Source of the DNA: Trichobilharzia szidati
Taxonomy: Eukaryota > Platyhelminthes > Trematoda > Strigeidida > Schistosomatidae
Reading direction: 5' to 3'
Assembly (NCBI GenBank): GCA_944472155.2
Contig: OX235279.1
Coordinates: 116,242,110 to 116,306,109, forward strand
DNA: 64,000 nt
Shown: positions 10,842 to 23,165 of the stretch, piece by piece
How the letters are laid out: every line of letters begins with the position of its first letter
Position numbering within the stretch: the stretch's first letter is position 1
Notes under the pieces: model-generated
What the model was told of the DNA's origin: nothing
The model's database searches: none
Seen by the model: the letters and a program-made list of their open reading frames with translations, nothing else
Program-made: the position numbers and the translations under genes

Positions 10842-13800
10842 CCGTATAGTGTCCTTCGGAAAACTTCTCAATAAATGAACAGTTAAATAATTAACGCTCT
10901 TAATTTGAAGAAAATGTGAAAGCATGCAAAGCAGGTCTACATATCTTCCTACGCATATCTTATATACATTCACGTGTGCTGCACACTTATAAAAATATAG
11001 GAATTGGTGTACAAACCTAACGTTCTTTTATGACATATTTCTCTTGTTATAAAAAGTCAAACAAAATATTGAAACTGTTATTTTGGTAGTGGGATTGGTT
11101 TTCTCTACGTAAAAATTTTAAATATTGGTTAATAAAACAATGAATTTTCAAAATAATATGGCGTTTTACATTTTTTTTCTTATATATACCTTAGCAGCCT
11201 CAGAATTTTGTAAGGGCATATTCGAGTCTAGTATCCTTCAGTACATGATGTGATTTTTGAAGTTGTGTTATTTTGGAACGGCAACAAAACGAAATTAAAA
11301 AAAGACTTAGAAAAAAGGAAAAATAGGGAATGGAAATCTATGGACACTACAATGGACAAGAGTGAATATTGTAGAAAGAATGATTTAATAAAAAGTAGTG
11401 TACAGAATTTCAGTAGAATAGCGGAGAAAACAAACTAGCGAAATTCAGACAACTAGACCTTAATAATAAGATAATAAATATAGGCAAAAATTCACTTATG
11501 TTACTGGATGAGGTTACATAAAACCATACAGTAGGATGGAACCATGTAACAGTCTTAAAATGGAACAGAGAGGAGGGAGAGATTGATAACTGGAACTGTA
11601 ATTATTTAATCAACTGAGAATGTATGAAGTAGTAATGGTTCAACACACCTTTCCCTTATGACGTCTGAGAAATTCTACTTCTAACACAAAAAGATCAAGT
11701 TTCAGATTTGTGTATTTGCAGTTGATATAATTGTGATCAATAAAGTTTGTTCGGAAGGTCATCCGTCAAGTAATACTGAGTGCTCACAACTTTATGGACT
11801 GATTTACCTTCCTTTCTTAACCCTATCTGTAATTTCAACACTATCAATTGCATAATATATGTAATGAAATGAAGACACCTATGATCAATATCCTACCAAT
11901 TTAGAGCAAGCCGGTTGAAGTCTTTTGAATCATTTACTGTCGAAAGTTTCACTGCGTTGTAAAACAACTTATGTGTCCCATGATGTTACCTGAAGGAAAC
12001 TTATATCCACATAGCTACTTAAGTCTATATAAGCATTAAAATACCTTATATCCCGGTGTATTCCTCTTCTGGCCTCTTTGAATGCAAACTACACTGGAAT
12101 GAATTTCCTTAAAGACTTTAATAATGCCAGTTCGACGACAGTTACTAATCACTGAGAAAAAAATGTAGTTTTAAAGCAAGCTTTAACTGATTTCGTCTTA
12201 CATTTCCTTAAAACTCAGTCATGAATCTGTATCTTCCAACTTGCAATTTAAGGTAGCATGGTCGTGAAGTAATAGCTAGTCTGGAGAAATTCGGTATGTA
12301 AGATGATTTTGTGAAACCTTTAGCATCAACTGTGAGGAACAACAAATAAGCATGTAAAATAATGGCCTGGCAAACAAGCATTGACCTTTATGCTTAAATT
12401 ACAGCTACAGCAAAAGACGAGATTAAAGAAAATATCGTGACAAGTCAATATCCGAGACAAGATAGCTGTCTCCACTCACAGGAATTTTGATGAATTGATT
12501 TCATAGTTATCAATTTGAAGCCTGTAACTAGTAACTAGGTCAAAATATAAAGATCCAACTTATCAGGAGAAAAAGAAATAGGTTCAATAGGTAAAGATGA
12601 TGGTAGTATACCGTCTTGTGTTTTAAGAAATTCCTGAGCCCTTTGAAACTTTTAAAAATAATCAAGTCAGAAATTTCTTATGAAGTCAAATTAACAATAA
12701 GTCAATCCTAACTGTTTCTACTTGTGATTGTTATAGTTATTAAGAAGTTGTATTAACTAAGTCTTTTTGATTAGTGCTGATTTTTTTAATGAGTTCACTT
12801 TCACTGTTCACTTATGTTGCACAGAACGCTTTGTAACCAATAACTGCGATACATTAGAGAATTTGGTCAAGCGCACTAATCTAGTAAAATTCAAAACTCG
12901 ATTTTACAGAAATGCAATCCGTACACAGAAAATACACAATCACAACAGCAACGACCCAACACCACACAAAGTATTTTCTATACAAGCATTATTTGAAAGA
13001 GTTAAATCCCTCTGAAACATTTCTCCCTTGAAAACAGTAGAGGAGAAATGTCTCATAAACGAATTCCAAAATGACGGATATCCATGCTGCTTCATCGGAT
13101 GATGCTCAACCATATTCCAACCGACCAGTTCAAAATCATCCAATCACGGCAAAAGGAAAATCGTCTTACTATGTGTGAAGAACATATGTGAAATTATGGA
13201 ATGAAACCTTTCTGAATAGATGTAGCCTATAAACCCAAAAAAGTCATTTCAATTTACACTATTTCGATCAAAAGGCACAACGTCAAATAAAGATGAAAGC
13301 AATATCCTCCACAAAATAAACTGCAGCTACTGTTAGACACATTACATCTATCTTCTTCGTCTTCACATCCACCAAAATAAACCAACCGTCAAAATACTTG
13401 ATAATTATTTCCTCACACCAGCGCATGAAGGCAGACAATTATTGACACCAATCTGAATGAAAAATGTACGAATCTCGGATAAAGGAAACACCTTGGATGC
13501 CAGGGAGTTCCTAGAAGTTTGGTGCTCATATTAGTCTTCAACTAATAGGTATATTGGTATACATTAGGCTCAGCAAGTAATGCAAAGGAAGTCAAATATC
13601 GTGTCGATACAAAATGACGAATGTCAATACAAAGGGTATAAGAGGATAAGGAAATCTCCAAAAATAAACAATCGCATTCAAGTTTATCAAGAGAGACGGC
13701 TTTTGCACTCATAATAATATTTGGAACTTAACTTTATCTTGAAACTAGAGCTGAAGATGTGTCCTACAAAACCAATGAAGGCTTTGCATCATCCGTGTGA

Positions 13801-14630
13801 ACCACAAAAGTGTTCTCTATTATTTCCAAACTAAAATCCACACAAATACTTGTTATTCAGAAACGAAATACGGCCTTTTTGCTTCAATAGTTAACTTCTT
13901 TAATCTTTTCTAAATAATTGCCGTGGGATTGGAAATAAAAGCATGATCCTCTTGTGTAAAACTATTCAGACATTTGTTAAATAGAATACTTCAAAGGGAA
14001 TACCACACCTTCGAAATGTTGAAGACCTTTTTTAACTACATCTTCAAGTTTCCATATGTATTTCTAAACTAGCTTTCAGTTTAGGTTTAAACTGAATAAA
14101 GAGATGCAGAAGACTTAAAGGCTGTAATAAGCCACAGTGAATATTTATTCAAACTACGGTAAAAACAGAAAAAAATCAATACGACATGATTTCCCGTAGA
14201 ATGTTTCTTTTCGAAAGTATGTGACACACTAATTTTAGAACTGTAATCTACCGGTACTTCTGCTCCACATAGATAGCTTATTAACTTTTCCGTTAAATAT
14301 TCTTGTTGAACTGTGTAGCGCAACATAAAAGTCATCCTACTAGATGAAGATATTTATGAGTTTGCGGGAAATTCAGATATTAAGCTGGATACACCATTTG
14401 TCTATTCTAAGGGGAAATGACATCCTGTTACCATATGCTAGCTCTTTTTCTATCTCTATTCAACCGAATCTATTTACTCTATCTATCTATCTAAAATCTA
14501 TTTACTCATAATATGAGTAACTGCGCTACATTTGCATAGTTACCTAAAAATCTGATTTTTGTGGAATATCTTATCAAAAAGTTGCGAAAAACTTTTACAA
14601 TTATTTGACTTTGAAACACCGAATCTTTGG
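10842..14630. other. No confidently recognised gene
   Basis: AT-rich sequence downstream of PLAC8-1. No PLAC8 exon, RTE, SINE or Penelope motif was identified with confidence. The 12767-13800 stretch is somewhat less AT-rich and has long but unremarkable frames; it may be an old, unrecognised repeat. Confidence 0.4.
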
Positions 14631-14631
14631 A

Positions 14632-14644
14632 TATAATATTGTAT
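14632..14644. repeat. Candidate target-site duplication, left copy
   Basis: TATAATATTGTAT here is repeated exactly at 16045-16057, bracketing the Penelope-like insertion. The left copy is separated from the inverted repeat by 25 bp. The sequence is AT-rich, so chance cannot be excluded. Confidence 0.5.
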
Positions 14645-15097
14645 CATGGAAAATTCCCATTGTAACATGTAGAAAATCAAAACAAATGATTCAGCGAAGA
14701 GACTCTTTTCAACGAATTTATCATCAAGCTGTACAATCGTATATATATGGTTTTTAAGAAGTTATATCCGGTGAGGGAATTGAAACATAGGTGTGAATGC
14801 ATGAAATAATAATAATATGAAGTGCAATTAAAACTAAAATGTTTGTGATTATAATCGTAGTTAAAGGTCAAGTGGCAAAGCAAATTAATGTCATATATAG
14901 AATAATTCATAGGATGGATAGAACTTGAAAAAGGTGTGCAATTATAAGATTAGTAGACAAATCGAAAAAATAAAAACGTTACGTAATATTGTGTGAAATT
15001 TAATAGCATAGGATTGAATGTTGCATAAAGGAATTGATTTAGAATGACAAGTGGAACAAGTGAAATAATACCGGGGACAATTAAAAGTGAGAGTAGT

Positions 15098-15505
15098 CGA
15101 CCATTATTGTTCAATAACCTGAAGGACAAAATCCCGCTGTTGACCAACTCTATGTGTGTTTATCAATTCACCTGCTCTTGTGGAGCTAGGTATATCGGTC
15201 GTTCGACACCAGTTGTGTCCAAGAGGGTGCAAGAACACTATCCTGCATGGTTACGAAAAGGTGGTAGTGGAGCAATAAGAAGCGCGATCATTGAACATCT
15301 GGTCGATAATGATCACCCTATCTCTATAGCCTCCGCCTTCAAAGTCATCTACAAGGCAAAGAGTAATTTACCCAAATCCCTACGTACCCGACTCATCTGT
15401 ATTGCTGAAGCTTTGGCTATCGAAACAGAAAAGCCAGATCTCTGTGTACAGAAAAAGTTCGTTCAACCCCCTCCAACTTTCATGGTCTTAATCCCTCTAT
15501 GCTAA
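15098..15505 (+). pseudogene. GIY-YIG endonuclease domain of a Penelope-like element (5'-truncated ORF)
   Basis: This frame is open from within the left arm (15044) to the TAA at 15503-15505. It encodes a Cys-containing strand (VYQFTCSCGARYIGRS) that fits the GIY-YIG nuclease core, then HYPAWL, an IIEHLVDNDH block, and a C-terminal AEALAIE..KPDLCVQKK segment. This is the C-terminal endonuclease of Penelope-like polyproteins, which nicks target DNA for reverse transcription. The reverse transcriptase that should precede it is missing, so the copy is not autonomous. The sequence entering the frame from the left arm (residues before RPLLFNN) is probably not native. The same domain appears at 44797-45081, 47697-47965 and 61500-61600. 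Confidence 0.8.
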
Positions 15506-15984
15506 AGTATGGTAATCCCCAATCATACTTTAGCTCTACCAACTCTCCATTTTTTCATTTTTTCATTTTTGTCTATTCAATTTGTATACTCTTCCTTATT
15601 AAGTCAATTGTTACTATTACTACTCTCACTTTTAATTGTCCCCGGTATTATTCCACTTGTTCCACTTGTCATTCTAAATCAATTCCTTTATGCAACATTC
15701 AATCCTATGCTATTAAATTTCACACAATATTACGTAACGTTTTTATTTTTTCGATTTGTCTACTAATCTTATAATTGCACACCTTTTTCAAGTTCTATCC
15801 ATCCTATGAATTATTCTATATATGACATTAATTTGCTTTGCCACTTGACCTTTAACTACGATTATAATCACAAACATTTTAGTTTTAATTGCACTTCATA
15901 TTATTATTATTTCATGCATTCACACCTATGTTTCAATTCCCTCACCGGATATAACTTCTTAAAAACCATATATATACGATTGTA

Positions 15985-16024
15985 CAGCTTGATGATAAAT
16001 TCGTTGAAAAGAGTCTCTTCGCTG
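15985..16024 (+). ncRNA. Hammerhead-like ribozyme motif in Penelope-like terminal repeat
   Basis: The layout is CAGC, TTGATGA, a short A/T helix, GAA, AAGAGTCTCTT (self-complementary), C, GCTG. CAGC/GCTG would form stem I and AAGAGTCTCTT stem III. The order of core elements (..GATGA .. GAA .. H17) is that of a minimal type I hammerhead. The 5' core is one base longer than, or substituted relative to, CTGATGA, and stem II is weak, so activity is uncertain. A mirror copy lies in the left arm (14692-14731, minus strand). Confidence 0.5.
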
Positions 16025-16044
16025 AATCATTTGTTTTGATTTTC

Positions 16045-16057
16045 TATAATATTGTAT
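16045..16057. repeat. Candidate target-site duplication, right copy
   Basis: Exact copy of the 13-bp TATAATATTGTAT at 14632-14644. It overlaps the end of the right inverted arm by two bases. Confidence 0.5.
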
Positions 16058-16344
16058 ATCAATACACCTATAACTATCTATTTGCCACTCTGTGCTTGAT
16101 CAACACTAACTAATACCTATAATTGTATATATATTGATGGATTTACATGTTCAAGTTGGCTCAAGTCAGTGAGTCTATGATTTTGGTATCATTTTGGTTA
16201 ACTGTAATTGACTGCGATATTATTATTGTTGTTGTCGCTTGTTACCCTTCACGTTGTGAACTATTTTCCTGTGCTGGTGTTTTTCTGCTTGTTTATTCCC
16301 TGTTTTCCTGGTTTTTAAGGGGAGCAACCCACAAGGTCGCTTCT

Positions 16345-17255
16345 CTCTAAATTATAAATTGATGTAACAACCCCCCTTCTCAGGCGTGAGGCTAGCAACC
16401 CCACCCTGTAAACAAACCTGCTACAGAAACTTCAGCACGATGTATCTCCTTGAGACAAAAGAAAAAGTCTTTGTGGGGACATGGAATGTCCGTACTATGT
16501 ACGAGATTGGCAAAGCTGCCCAGATCGCAAACGAAATGAAAAGATACAGAATTCAAGTACTGGGAATATGTGAAAGCAGATGGAACGGGAATGGACTCAC
16601 CAAATTGTCAACGGGTGAGTCAGTGATCTACTCCGGTCACCCAGAAGATAACCACTCACACACCGAGGGCGTGGCTATCATGATGTCACCAACGGCAACG
16701 AAGGCCTTGATGCAATGGGAGGCGATCTCGCCCAGGATAATAACCGCCAGATTCAACTCCGAAGGAAGGAAAGTGTCAATTATACAATGCTATGCACCCA
16801 CCAACAACGCAGACCTCGAAACGAAAGAAGAATTCTACAGACAACTACAGGCAATAATGGACAATACTGCAGCTGGTGACATTAAAATACTAATGGGAGA
16901 CATGAACGCCAAACTGGGATCAGACAATACAGGAAGAGAACTCATCATGGGTAGAGACGCTCTCGGAGAAATGAATGAAAATGGAGACCTCTTCGCCGAC
17001 TTCTGTGCCTTCAATGAACTAGTGGTTGGTGGCAGCGTATACAAACACAAGGATATACACAAGGCTACATGGGTGTCACCAGATGGGCGAACCAAAAACC
17101 AAATTGACTTCATCTCAATCTCAAGGAAGTGGAGGCGCAGCCTGCTGGACACAAAAGTAAGAAGAGGAGCAGACATTGGCTCAGACCACTATCTTGTACA
17201 AGGGACAATCCAAATCAAGTTAAAAGCTTTCAAGCAAAATACAAACACCAGGTAG
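16345..17255 (+). mobile_element. RTE-clade LINE 5' end: 5' UTR and endonuclease domain
   Basis: The 5' UTR (16345-16440) includes GAGGCTAGCAACCCCACC. It is followed by an uninterrupted apurinic endonuclease (EEP) frame from about 16440 to the TAG at 17253-17255. Visible motifs are FVGTWNVRTMY near the N-terminus, ICESRWNG with the catalytic Glu, GDMNAKLG, NQIDFIS and GSDHYLV with the C-terminal Asp-His pair. These are the conserved catalytic blocks of LINE endonucleases, which nick the target DNA. No RT follows: the frame stops just after the EEP domain, so the copy is 3'-truncated. Related host-annotated proteins in flatworms are often called 'craniofacial development protein 2-like'. Confidence 0.85.
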
Positions 17256-17934
17256 CATTTACACTTAGAATCATCAGCAGTCATATTTGTGAATCTTAAG
17301 TGAAGAGAACTATTCAGCAAACTGCATATAATGCAAAATAATTGGAGAGAGTTCACTAACTGCACTTATGCCAATATTTAAACTTTATCAGGCTGCATTT
17401 TTACGCAATCTATGCAACCGGACCACTAAACTTGTTAACTAGATACTTTTAAATACTACTTTTATATTCAGCTATATGTTATCTGATAATCTTTTTTTGT
17501 TATGGTTTTCTGGTTAATTTCGTCTTTTAAACATTCAGCTGTTTCATTTGTTAGTATGTTGGGCACTGAACTTATCATTATCAGTTTGGAGCTCATCACA
17601 ATTAATGCACTTTCTTTCATATATAATACTAGTTTTCCGTTACTTCCCACTGTTCCTTTCCTTATCAGCAGTATGGAGTAAAATGATACAGACTACATGT
17701 GAGAAATGGTTTTTTTGAAAGACTTTATAATTCTAACCATCATTTGAATGAAAATATGCAAGAAATATACGTATTTTAGTTAATAGTAATTGAAGATTAT
17801 TCTGATTGTGTTAAACACCGACAATGTTTGTTGAACTTCATCGGTGAATGACTTGGAAAGAAATAGTTTATTCATTTCGAAATGTATTGTATTGCACAGC
17901 GTTTTACCCACCTTAGTTTATTTTTCTTTCGTAT

Positions 17935-18492
17935 GCTAATAGATCGGGAAGGCGAGAAACACATTCATCCACCTGAAACCAATCTGGAAATCTTCGTCAA
18001 TCAGCCACACTCAACAACAAAATTCGGATTTTCAATACAAACGTCAAGTCAGTCAATTCTTCTATACGGATCAGAAACTTGGTGGGTCACAAAGAATATT
18101 TCCAACAGCCTGTTGCAGACCCTTATCAACAACTGTCTTTGCTCTATACTCAAGATCAGATGGCCGGAAAGAATCACCAACAAGAAAATATGGAAACAAA
18201 CAAAACAAGAACCAATCGCCCAACAGATATGCAGGAGAAAGTGGAGATGGATTGGACACTCGCTGAGGAGGCCGCTGGGTGACATCGCGCGTCAGGCCCT
18301 CGAGTGGAACCCGAAAAGGAAGCGGTGAGTGGGACGTTCAAGGGTGACATGGAGGAGATCGTGCGAAGAGGAATTGAAACAGTATGGATTAACATTGACG
18401 CAGGTGGAAAGTACAACAGAAGACAGAAGCAAGTGGAGGCGTGCAGTTGAAGCCCTATGTTCCACTAGAAACCCAAGGGAATAATAATAATG
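17935..18492 (+). mobile_element. RTE-clade LINE 3'-end fragment
   Basis: It encodes the region after the RT palm: LLYGSETWWVTKNIS, then ILKIRWPERITN and RRKWRWIGHSLRRPL. It then enters the 3' UTR (TGAAGCCCTATGTTCCACTAG) and ends in AATAATAATAATG. It is close to the 3' end of the 50517-53220 element, including a shared 4-bp duplication (AGTCAGTC) that shifts the frame just before LLYGSE. Several frameshifts are present. Confidence 0.8.
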
Positions 18493-18704
18493 CTAATAGA
18501 TGAGAATGGTGAAACAGGTCTAGAATTTTGACGGAAATTAAACCGAAGTAGTAAAATCATTTTTTTCGTCATAAAGTAAGGAATATAAAGTACAACAGGT
18601 CAACTATCCAACTCTTTTATTTGAATCAAACATAAATACTCAGACCTCCTCATTTAGTGATTGTATGTAGCACGTACATAAACAAAACGAAGTGAATTTA
18701 CCCA

Positions 18705-19800
18705 CATTGAAAACCCAAAAATCAAACAGACTTCATCTCAGTCTTAAGAAAGGAGAGACAGTCCATTCGACAGAAAATTGAAAAATAGTCCAGATTACTA
18801 TCTGGTGCAAAAAGACTTCAAGATCAAGTTGACAGCTTTTGAAGAAGGTGTAGATAGACCACAATTCAAGTTTAACACTCAAAAACTGAAACCAGAAGCT
18901 ACAAATAATAACTTCACTTCAGTCATTAGGAAAAAGGGGAAGGCATTAAACAATCCACCGAAGAGACCTGTATGGAAGAGCACATGAATTCTTGGAAGGT
19001 GATAGGGAAGAAAACTCACAGGAATATCTTTTATTCAAGAAGAAGATGCAAGGCAGAGGTGACTCGTTTTGACATTTAAACGATGATAGTGAATAGGAGG
19101 ACGATGAAGCAAAATATGAACCAGTGAAGACGGGAATAACCAAAGGAGAAGCTGAGTGTAATCTAAAGGGCATTGGACAAAACAGTAAAGAAGAGTTCTA
19201 CGAGAGATGAAAGAAAATCAAGACGGACTAGATGGGAGTAAGAGAAGAATGTGGACACTATATCAAATAACCAAGTGGCCGTCTGGGAAGATATCAATAC
19301 AGATGAATACAAGGGAATATTTTTAAGGAAACCCGATTAAAAGGAGGTGTATCAAAGTGTACGGTCGATTGATCACTCCAAAAGACTCGACTAACACCTC
19401 CATCTTGTCGAACAATACCACCAGTAGATGGCAGAGAATTACTAGTGAACACTAATCCTCCGATAAAAAGGCATGGTCTTGAACGTCATAAAGTTACTGA
19501 GAGCTGGGAAGGTAGTGGAACCAGTGAGAATCCCCGTGGGGTCACTGTAAACGCACCCAGTGACTTGAGGGGATATGCTTGTGCTACTACTGCAGAATAT
19601 GTAGAAGCAGCGGAACATACCTGACGATTTGTCTAACTGATAAATAGGAGTGACCAACATCTGTACTAGGATTGGTGAGGAATTATCCTTCTATTCAACC
19701 TAGGCAAAATCTCATTCAGGTAGAACAAGGTGATACCCTGGATGGAAAACATCGATCAGAACAGTCCGGATTTTAGAAAACCATGTCATCGGTGAATACC
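18705..19800 (+). mobile_element. RTE-clade LINE fragment, endonuclease-to-RT linker, degenerate
   Basis: Starts with a remnant of the end of the EEP domain (NQTDFIS) and runs through the linker (QFKFNTQKLKPEA corresponds to QCKFNTHKLKD in the 50-kb copy) into the early RT region, ending near an EQSGF remnant matching EQAGF. Stops and frameshifts are scattered throughout. It is a separate copy from the 17935-18492 fragment, because the segment order is reversed with respect to an intact element. Confidence 0.7.
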
Positions 19801-20337
19801 AATGCAATACCATACATCATCATCCAACATAACTTATGATTTAAGTCAACACCTTGTCTGAACTTCAGTTGCTTTATAACATATATTGTGGTGTGCGGCA
19901 ACAGCAGCTGGTACTCTTAGGATTGCCATCGAATATCACTTGAAATAGGAAATACGTATCTGCATTATAGCTCTAAAAGCCGCTGACAAAATACTTGATG
20001 TAATAGAATAACCTGGTGTCACAACAAGTGCGTTATCATTCACCCATGAAGCTGAAATTCATTGTTTTATGACTTTCAACTTAATTCAATGCACTAGCAG
20101 TTTCAAATCCTCGTTAAAACTGTAAGGAAACCAGTGTTGAACAGAATATTCTTTATTGTAATTGTAATGTTGTTTAATAATAAATTAGTTGATTCTCACA
20201 GAAATGAGATGTTTGAAATTATTTCATTCCAGTTGATGGACCATAAAATCTGTTCATAAAAGAGAACTATATATTGCAGAAATATTTATTGAGAAAATAA
20301 GGTACAGTGTTAAATTTTTCGTTCTCTTGATTGATGT

Positions 20338-21600
20338 TTAAATTCGTACTCCAGTAGCTTTTAGATAGTCAATTTCTCGTTTAAGTTGACACATTACTAA
20401 ACACGGACAAAAGCATGTATCGCAGTAATCGTCAAACAGTGTACCCTGAAATAAAGAGTATGTAGCGTGTGATAGGGTTAATGAATTATTCCCAATGAAA
20501 ATAGATTATTGTGCATTATTCGATACGAAAAGTAATATATTTTTTAAAACAATTAATGTTTGCCATTACTAAACAAAGTTATCCTACATTACTACAAAAT
20601 CAGTGAAAGTAAGGATAGAAGTTTTGATATTTTCACTAATCTAAATCATGGTTAGATATTTCCAATATTACTAAGTTTAAATAAGCAAATGAAACTAAGT
20701 GCTTAGATAGACCACTGTGAATTAGTGAGACTATTTGCTGAATACATAACTAAAAAATCAACAAAACAATCACCATACTTTAATGTGATGTTGAGTCCGA
20801 ATTTTAACACGTAGCGGAGCTATGAGTGAACCAACCACGGGTAACCAGCACGCTTCTCTTGCTGAGTCATACAGGTAACACAAAAAACAGGGTGGAAACA
20901 GTGTGGCCATCCAACCTTCAGAATAGTATAAAACAGAATTAACGCATAAAGATCACAGCAAGTATTCGGAAACACAAAATGCTCTATTCAAAATCAAAAT
21001 TAATAATTTACTATACTGAACACACAAATATGGAATTTACAGCATTTCTGTCTTTTTAGAAAACAACTATATTGGTTAACTTCTCTAAGCGCCGGATAAT
21101 CTCAGTTCGCAACCTATTGACATTATTAACCTCCTGGTTCATTATTGGGAGTATATACCCCAGGATGACTGTTTAGTGATATATTTTATTTATTAGTTTG
21201 ACTGGTTATCCTACCAAGTTCCTGTGGAAAGCTATTTAAAAACTTGATAAATTACGTAATGACGTGTGCTTAGATGACTAAGACCCTAATACACCCTCAG
21301 CAATAATAGAAAATGTGTTTTAAAAAATTTCGCCATATTATTTTGCCCCAGAACAGAAAATAGCAACCATTGTTTATCACATCAAGTTTGTCGTCATAGT
21401 ACAAAAATATGAGTAACCATGGAATTACATCCCCCGGGGACATAAATTTAACTAATCTTCCCAAACTAATACGTTAACAGTATTTAGAAAAAATGTTTTT
21501 TTTAAATTTTATAAAATATAACTGACGAAAACTTACATGACGGAATGTCATCAAGGCAGTCAAAAAGTCCACTGTTCCATTCCCTTCCTATATCATGCCG
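20338..21600 (-). CDS. PLAC8-2: PLAC8-family cysteine-rich protein (three exons seen, first exon missing)
   Basis: On the minus strand the exons are 21600-21537 (64 bp), 20915-20779 (137 bp) and 20445-20338 (108 bp, stop TAA). Exon 2 encodes RHDIGREWNSGLFDCLDDIPS plus a split Cys. Exon 3 encodes WMATLFPPCFLCYLYDSARE and ACWLP. Exon 4 encodes FDDYCDTCFCPCLVMCQLKR. Splice sites are TATAG/GTAAGT, CTGAAG/GTATGG and a final CAG acceptor; the lengths and phases (0, 1, 0) equal those of PLAC8-1, -3 and -4. The introns are compact (621 and 333 bp). The first cysteine of the exon 3 CxPC motif is replaced (LFPPC instead of FCxPC). The first coding exon should lie at higher coordinates and was not found. 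The function is unknown beyond family membership. Confidence 0.85.
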
Positions 21601-21705
21601 CTATACAACAGTAATGCACAGAAAACATTGAAGATATTATGGAATCAGTGATAGAATCAACTGCAACTATTCAAAATATAATCAGGGGATATCAACAGAC
21701 AAATT

Positions 21706-21789
21706 ATTTTGATATGATTGTGTTCTCTGAGCTGGATAGTTAATTTGTGAATTAACTATCCAGCTCAGAGAACACAACCATATCAAAAT
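21706..21789. repeat. 40-bp foldback element (short member of the 37-kb palindrome family)
   Basis: Arms 21706-21745 and 21750-21789 are reverse complements with one mismatch and a 4-bp loop. The core GTTCTCTGAGCTGG and the right flank CACCTGAGCTACAAATC are shared with the large palindrome at 37159-37374. The hammerhead-like segment of the larger member is absent here. It lies just upstream of PLAC8-2 exon 2. Confidence 0.85.
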
Positions 21790-22384
21790 CATCCACCTGA
21801 GCTACAAATCTTCTCCATCATATCTAAAACAGACAAATTAGTGTTGAAATTTGCGCAGATGTGCACATAAAAGAGACAAGGAAATTGCAATGAACGGCTA
21901 CAGCAGAAACAGTAATTTAGTCAAGAGTAGCATAGGAAAATTGAATACAAATATCTTCGCCACTGTGAACAGCTTTGAGCACTATCAAAATACTTCCACA
22001 ATCGTTGATTAGTAGCATCCAAAACAAAATAACAGGTTGATCTATGAGCTCACATTTAACTCCGACCATTGGTTAGCGCCCTGACAGATCGATATGATGT
22101 TTCATTCAGATCAATTTGTTACATAGACTTTACTTAATATTAATGGCTGAGGGATAGTGGTGACGCGGAGTGTTTGATCAACATCCTACACATTCCACTC
22201 GATGAAGATTCACAACTTCACCTACTGCCTCCATATTGGATAAGTTTATTTGGTGTAATACACAGTGATACATTAATACTAATAATGATCAACTACACTT
22301 CTTTGCTTATAATCATATAAACCATAGGTATTAGATAGACTTATCTACTATGAAATCATGGTGACCACATTCTACTCGGATGAC

Positions 22385-23165
22385 AATAATCACTGGCTGA
22401 ATTTTAACAGACTTCAGGATCGCCCGAAGACTTTCATCTCCTCCTCACACGATTTTCCCCATGTCACCCACTCTGAAGTCTGCCTCACGATGTCTGTTTA
22501 GCGTGTATCCGATCCATCTTCATTTCCTTTGGCATATTTATTGGGTAATATGTTCTTGGTAGGTTCGTCACCACAGTCCCTTGCTACTTTCTTATCCTTT
22601 CTGGACATTTCGTCTTCAGTATCAAACAAAGACGGCTCATGATGGAAGTTCGAATCCTGTTGGAAATGCTTTAAATGATGCACCAAGTCTCTGAACCATA
22701 TAGAATCATGCACTATCTTGCCATCAGTCTTGGAAAATCCAAAACTTATTCTTTATGCTGACTTCAGATTATTGAAGGTCTACCTGGCTTTTCTGATCCT
22801 GCCTTTGAAATTCTCATCTGTTCGGCCTGTCACTGAAACGATCCTGCCTAGATAAGTGATAGAAGTGATTTCCTTCAGAAATCTCTCATTAATTGTGATT
22901 GGTCATTGTTATTGTTCGTTAAGTATCTTCATGAACTCTGTCTCCTCTACGTTCACCCGGAGTCCTGTCTTCAGTACTTCTTTTGCCAGTCTGTTGGTTT
23001 TAGTCTGTATATCTCCAAGTTTAAGTGACATGAGACATAAATCATCGGCAAAGTCCAGATATCCTAGTGTCTTTCCGTCGATTCAACGTGTGCCTGTCTG
23101 TCACTATCTAATGTCTGTTACAGAATCCAGTCCACTACAATCAGGAATACACAGTAGACAGCTTT
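22385..23165 (-). mobile_element. RTE-clade LINE 3'-end fragment, degenerate
   Basis: Minus-strand copy of the region after the RT palm. Bases 22498-22713 correspond to the 'YGSETW...' segment, 22760-22860 to the 'KARxTFxNLK' segment, and 22930-23080 to the 'LKxxDLQxKxNxLAEE' segment. There are many stops. It probably inserted long ago upstream of PLAC8-2. Confidence 0.7.

Larger units (their letters stand above)
14670..16046 (+). mobile_element. Penelope-like element insertion with long inverted terminal repeats
   Basis: The arms 14670-15097 and 15619-16046 are reverse complements over 428 bp with no length difference (position x pairs with 30716-x), and translations of the two arms are identical where compared. 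Between them lies only the 3' end of a Penelope-like ORF (the GIY-YIG domain); the reverse transcriptase is absent. One inverted and one direct terminal copy around a 5'-truncated ORF is a known arrangement for Penelope-like elements. The near-identity of the arms implies a recent insertion. The right arm contains a hammerhead-like motif at 15985-16024. Confidence 0.8.

Noticed and set aside
12767..13015. 82-codon frame downstream of PLAC8-1
   Set aside because: No conserved motif; the surrounding sequence has no other coding signal.
14677..14910. 77-residue frames identical at 14677-14910 (minus) and 15806-16039 (plus)
   Set aside because: These are the two arms of the Penelope-like inverted repeat, not genes; composition is low-complexity.
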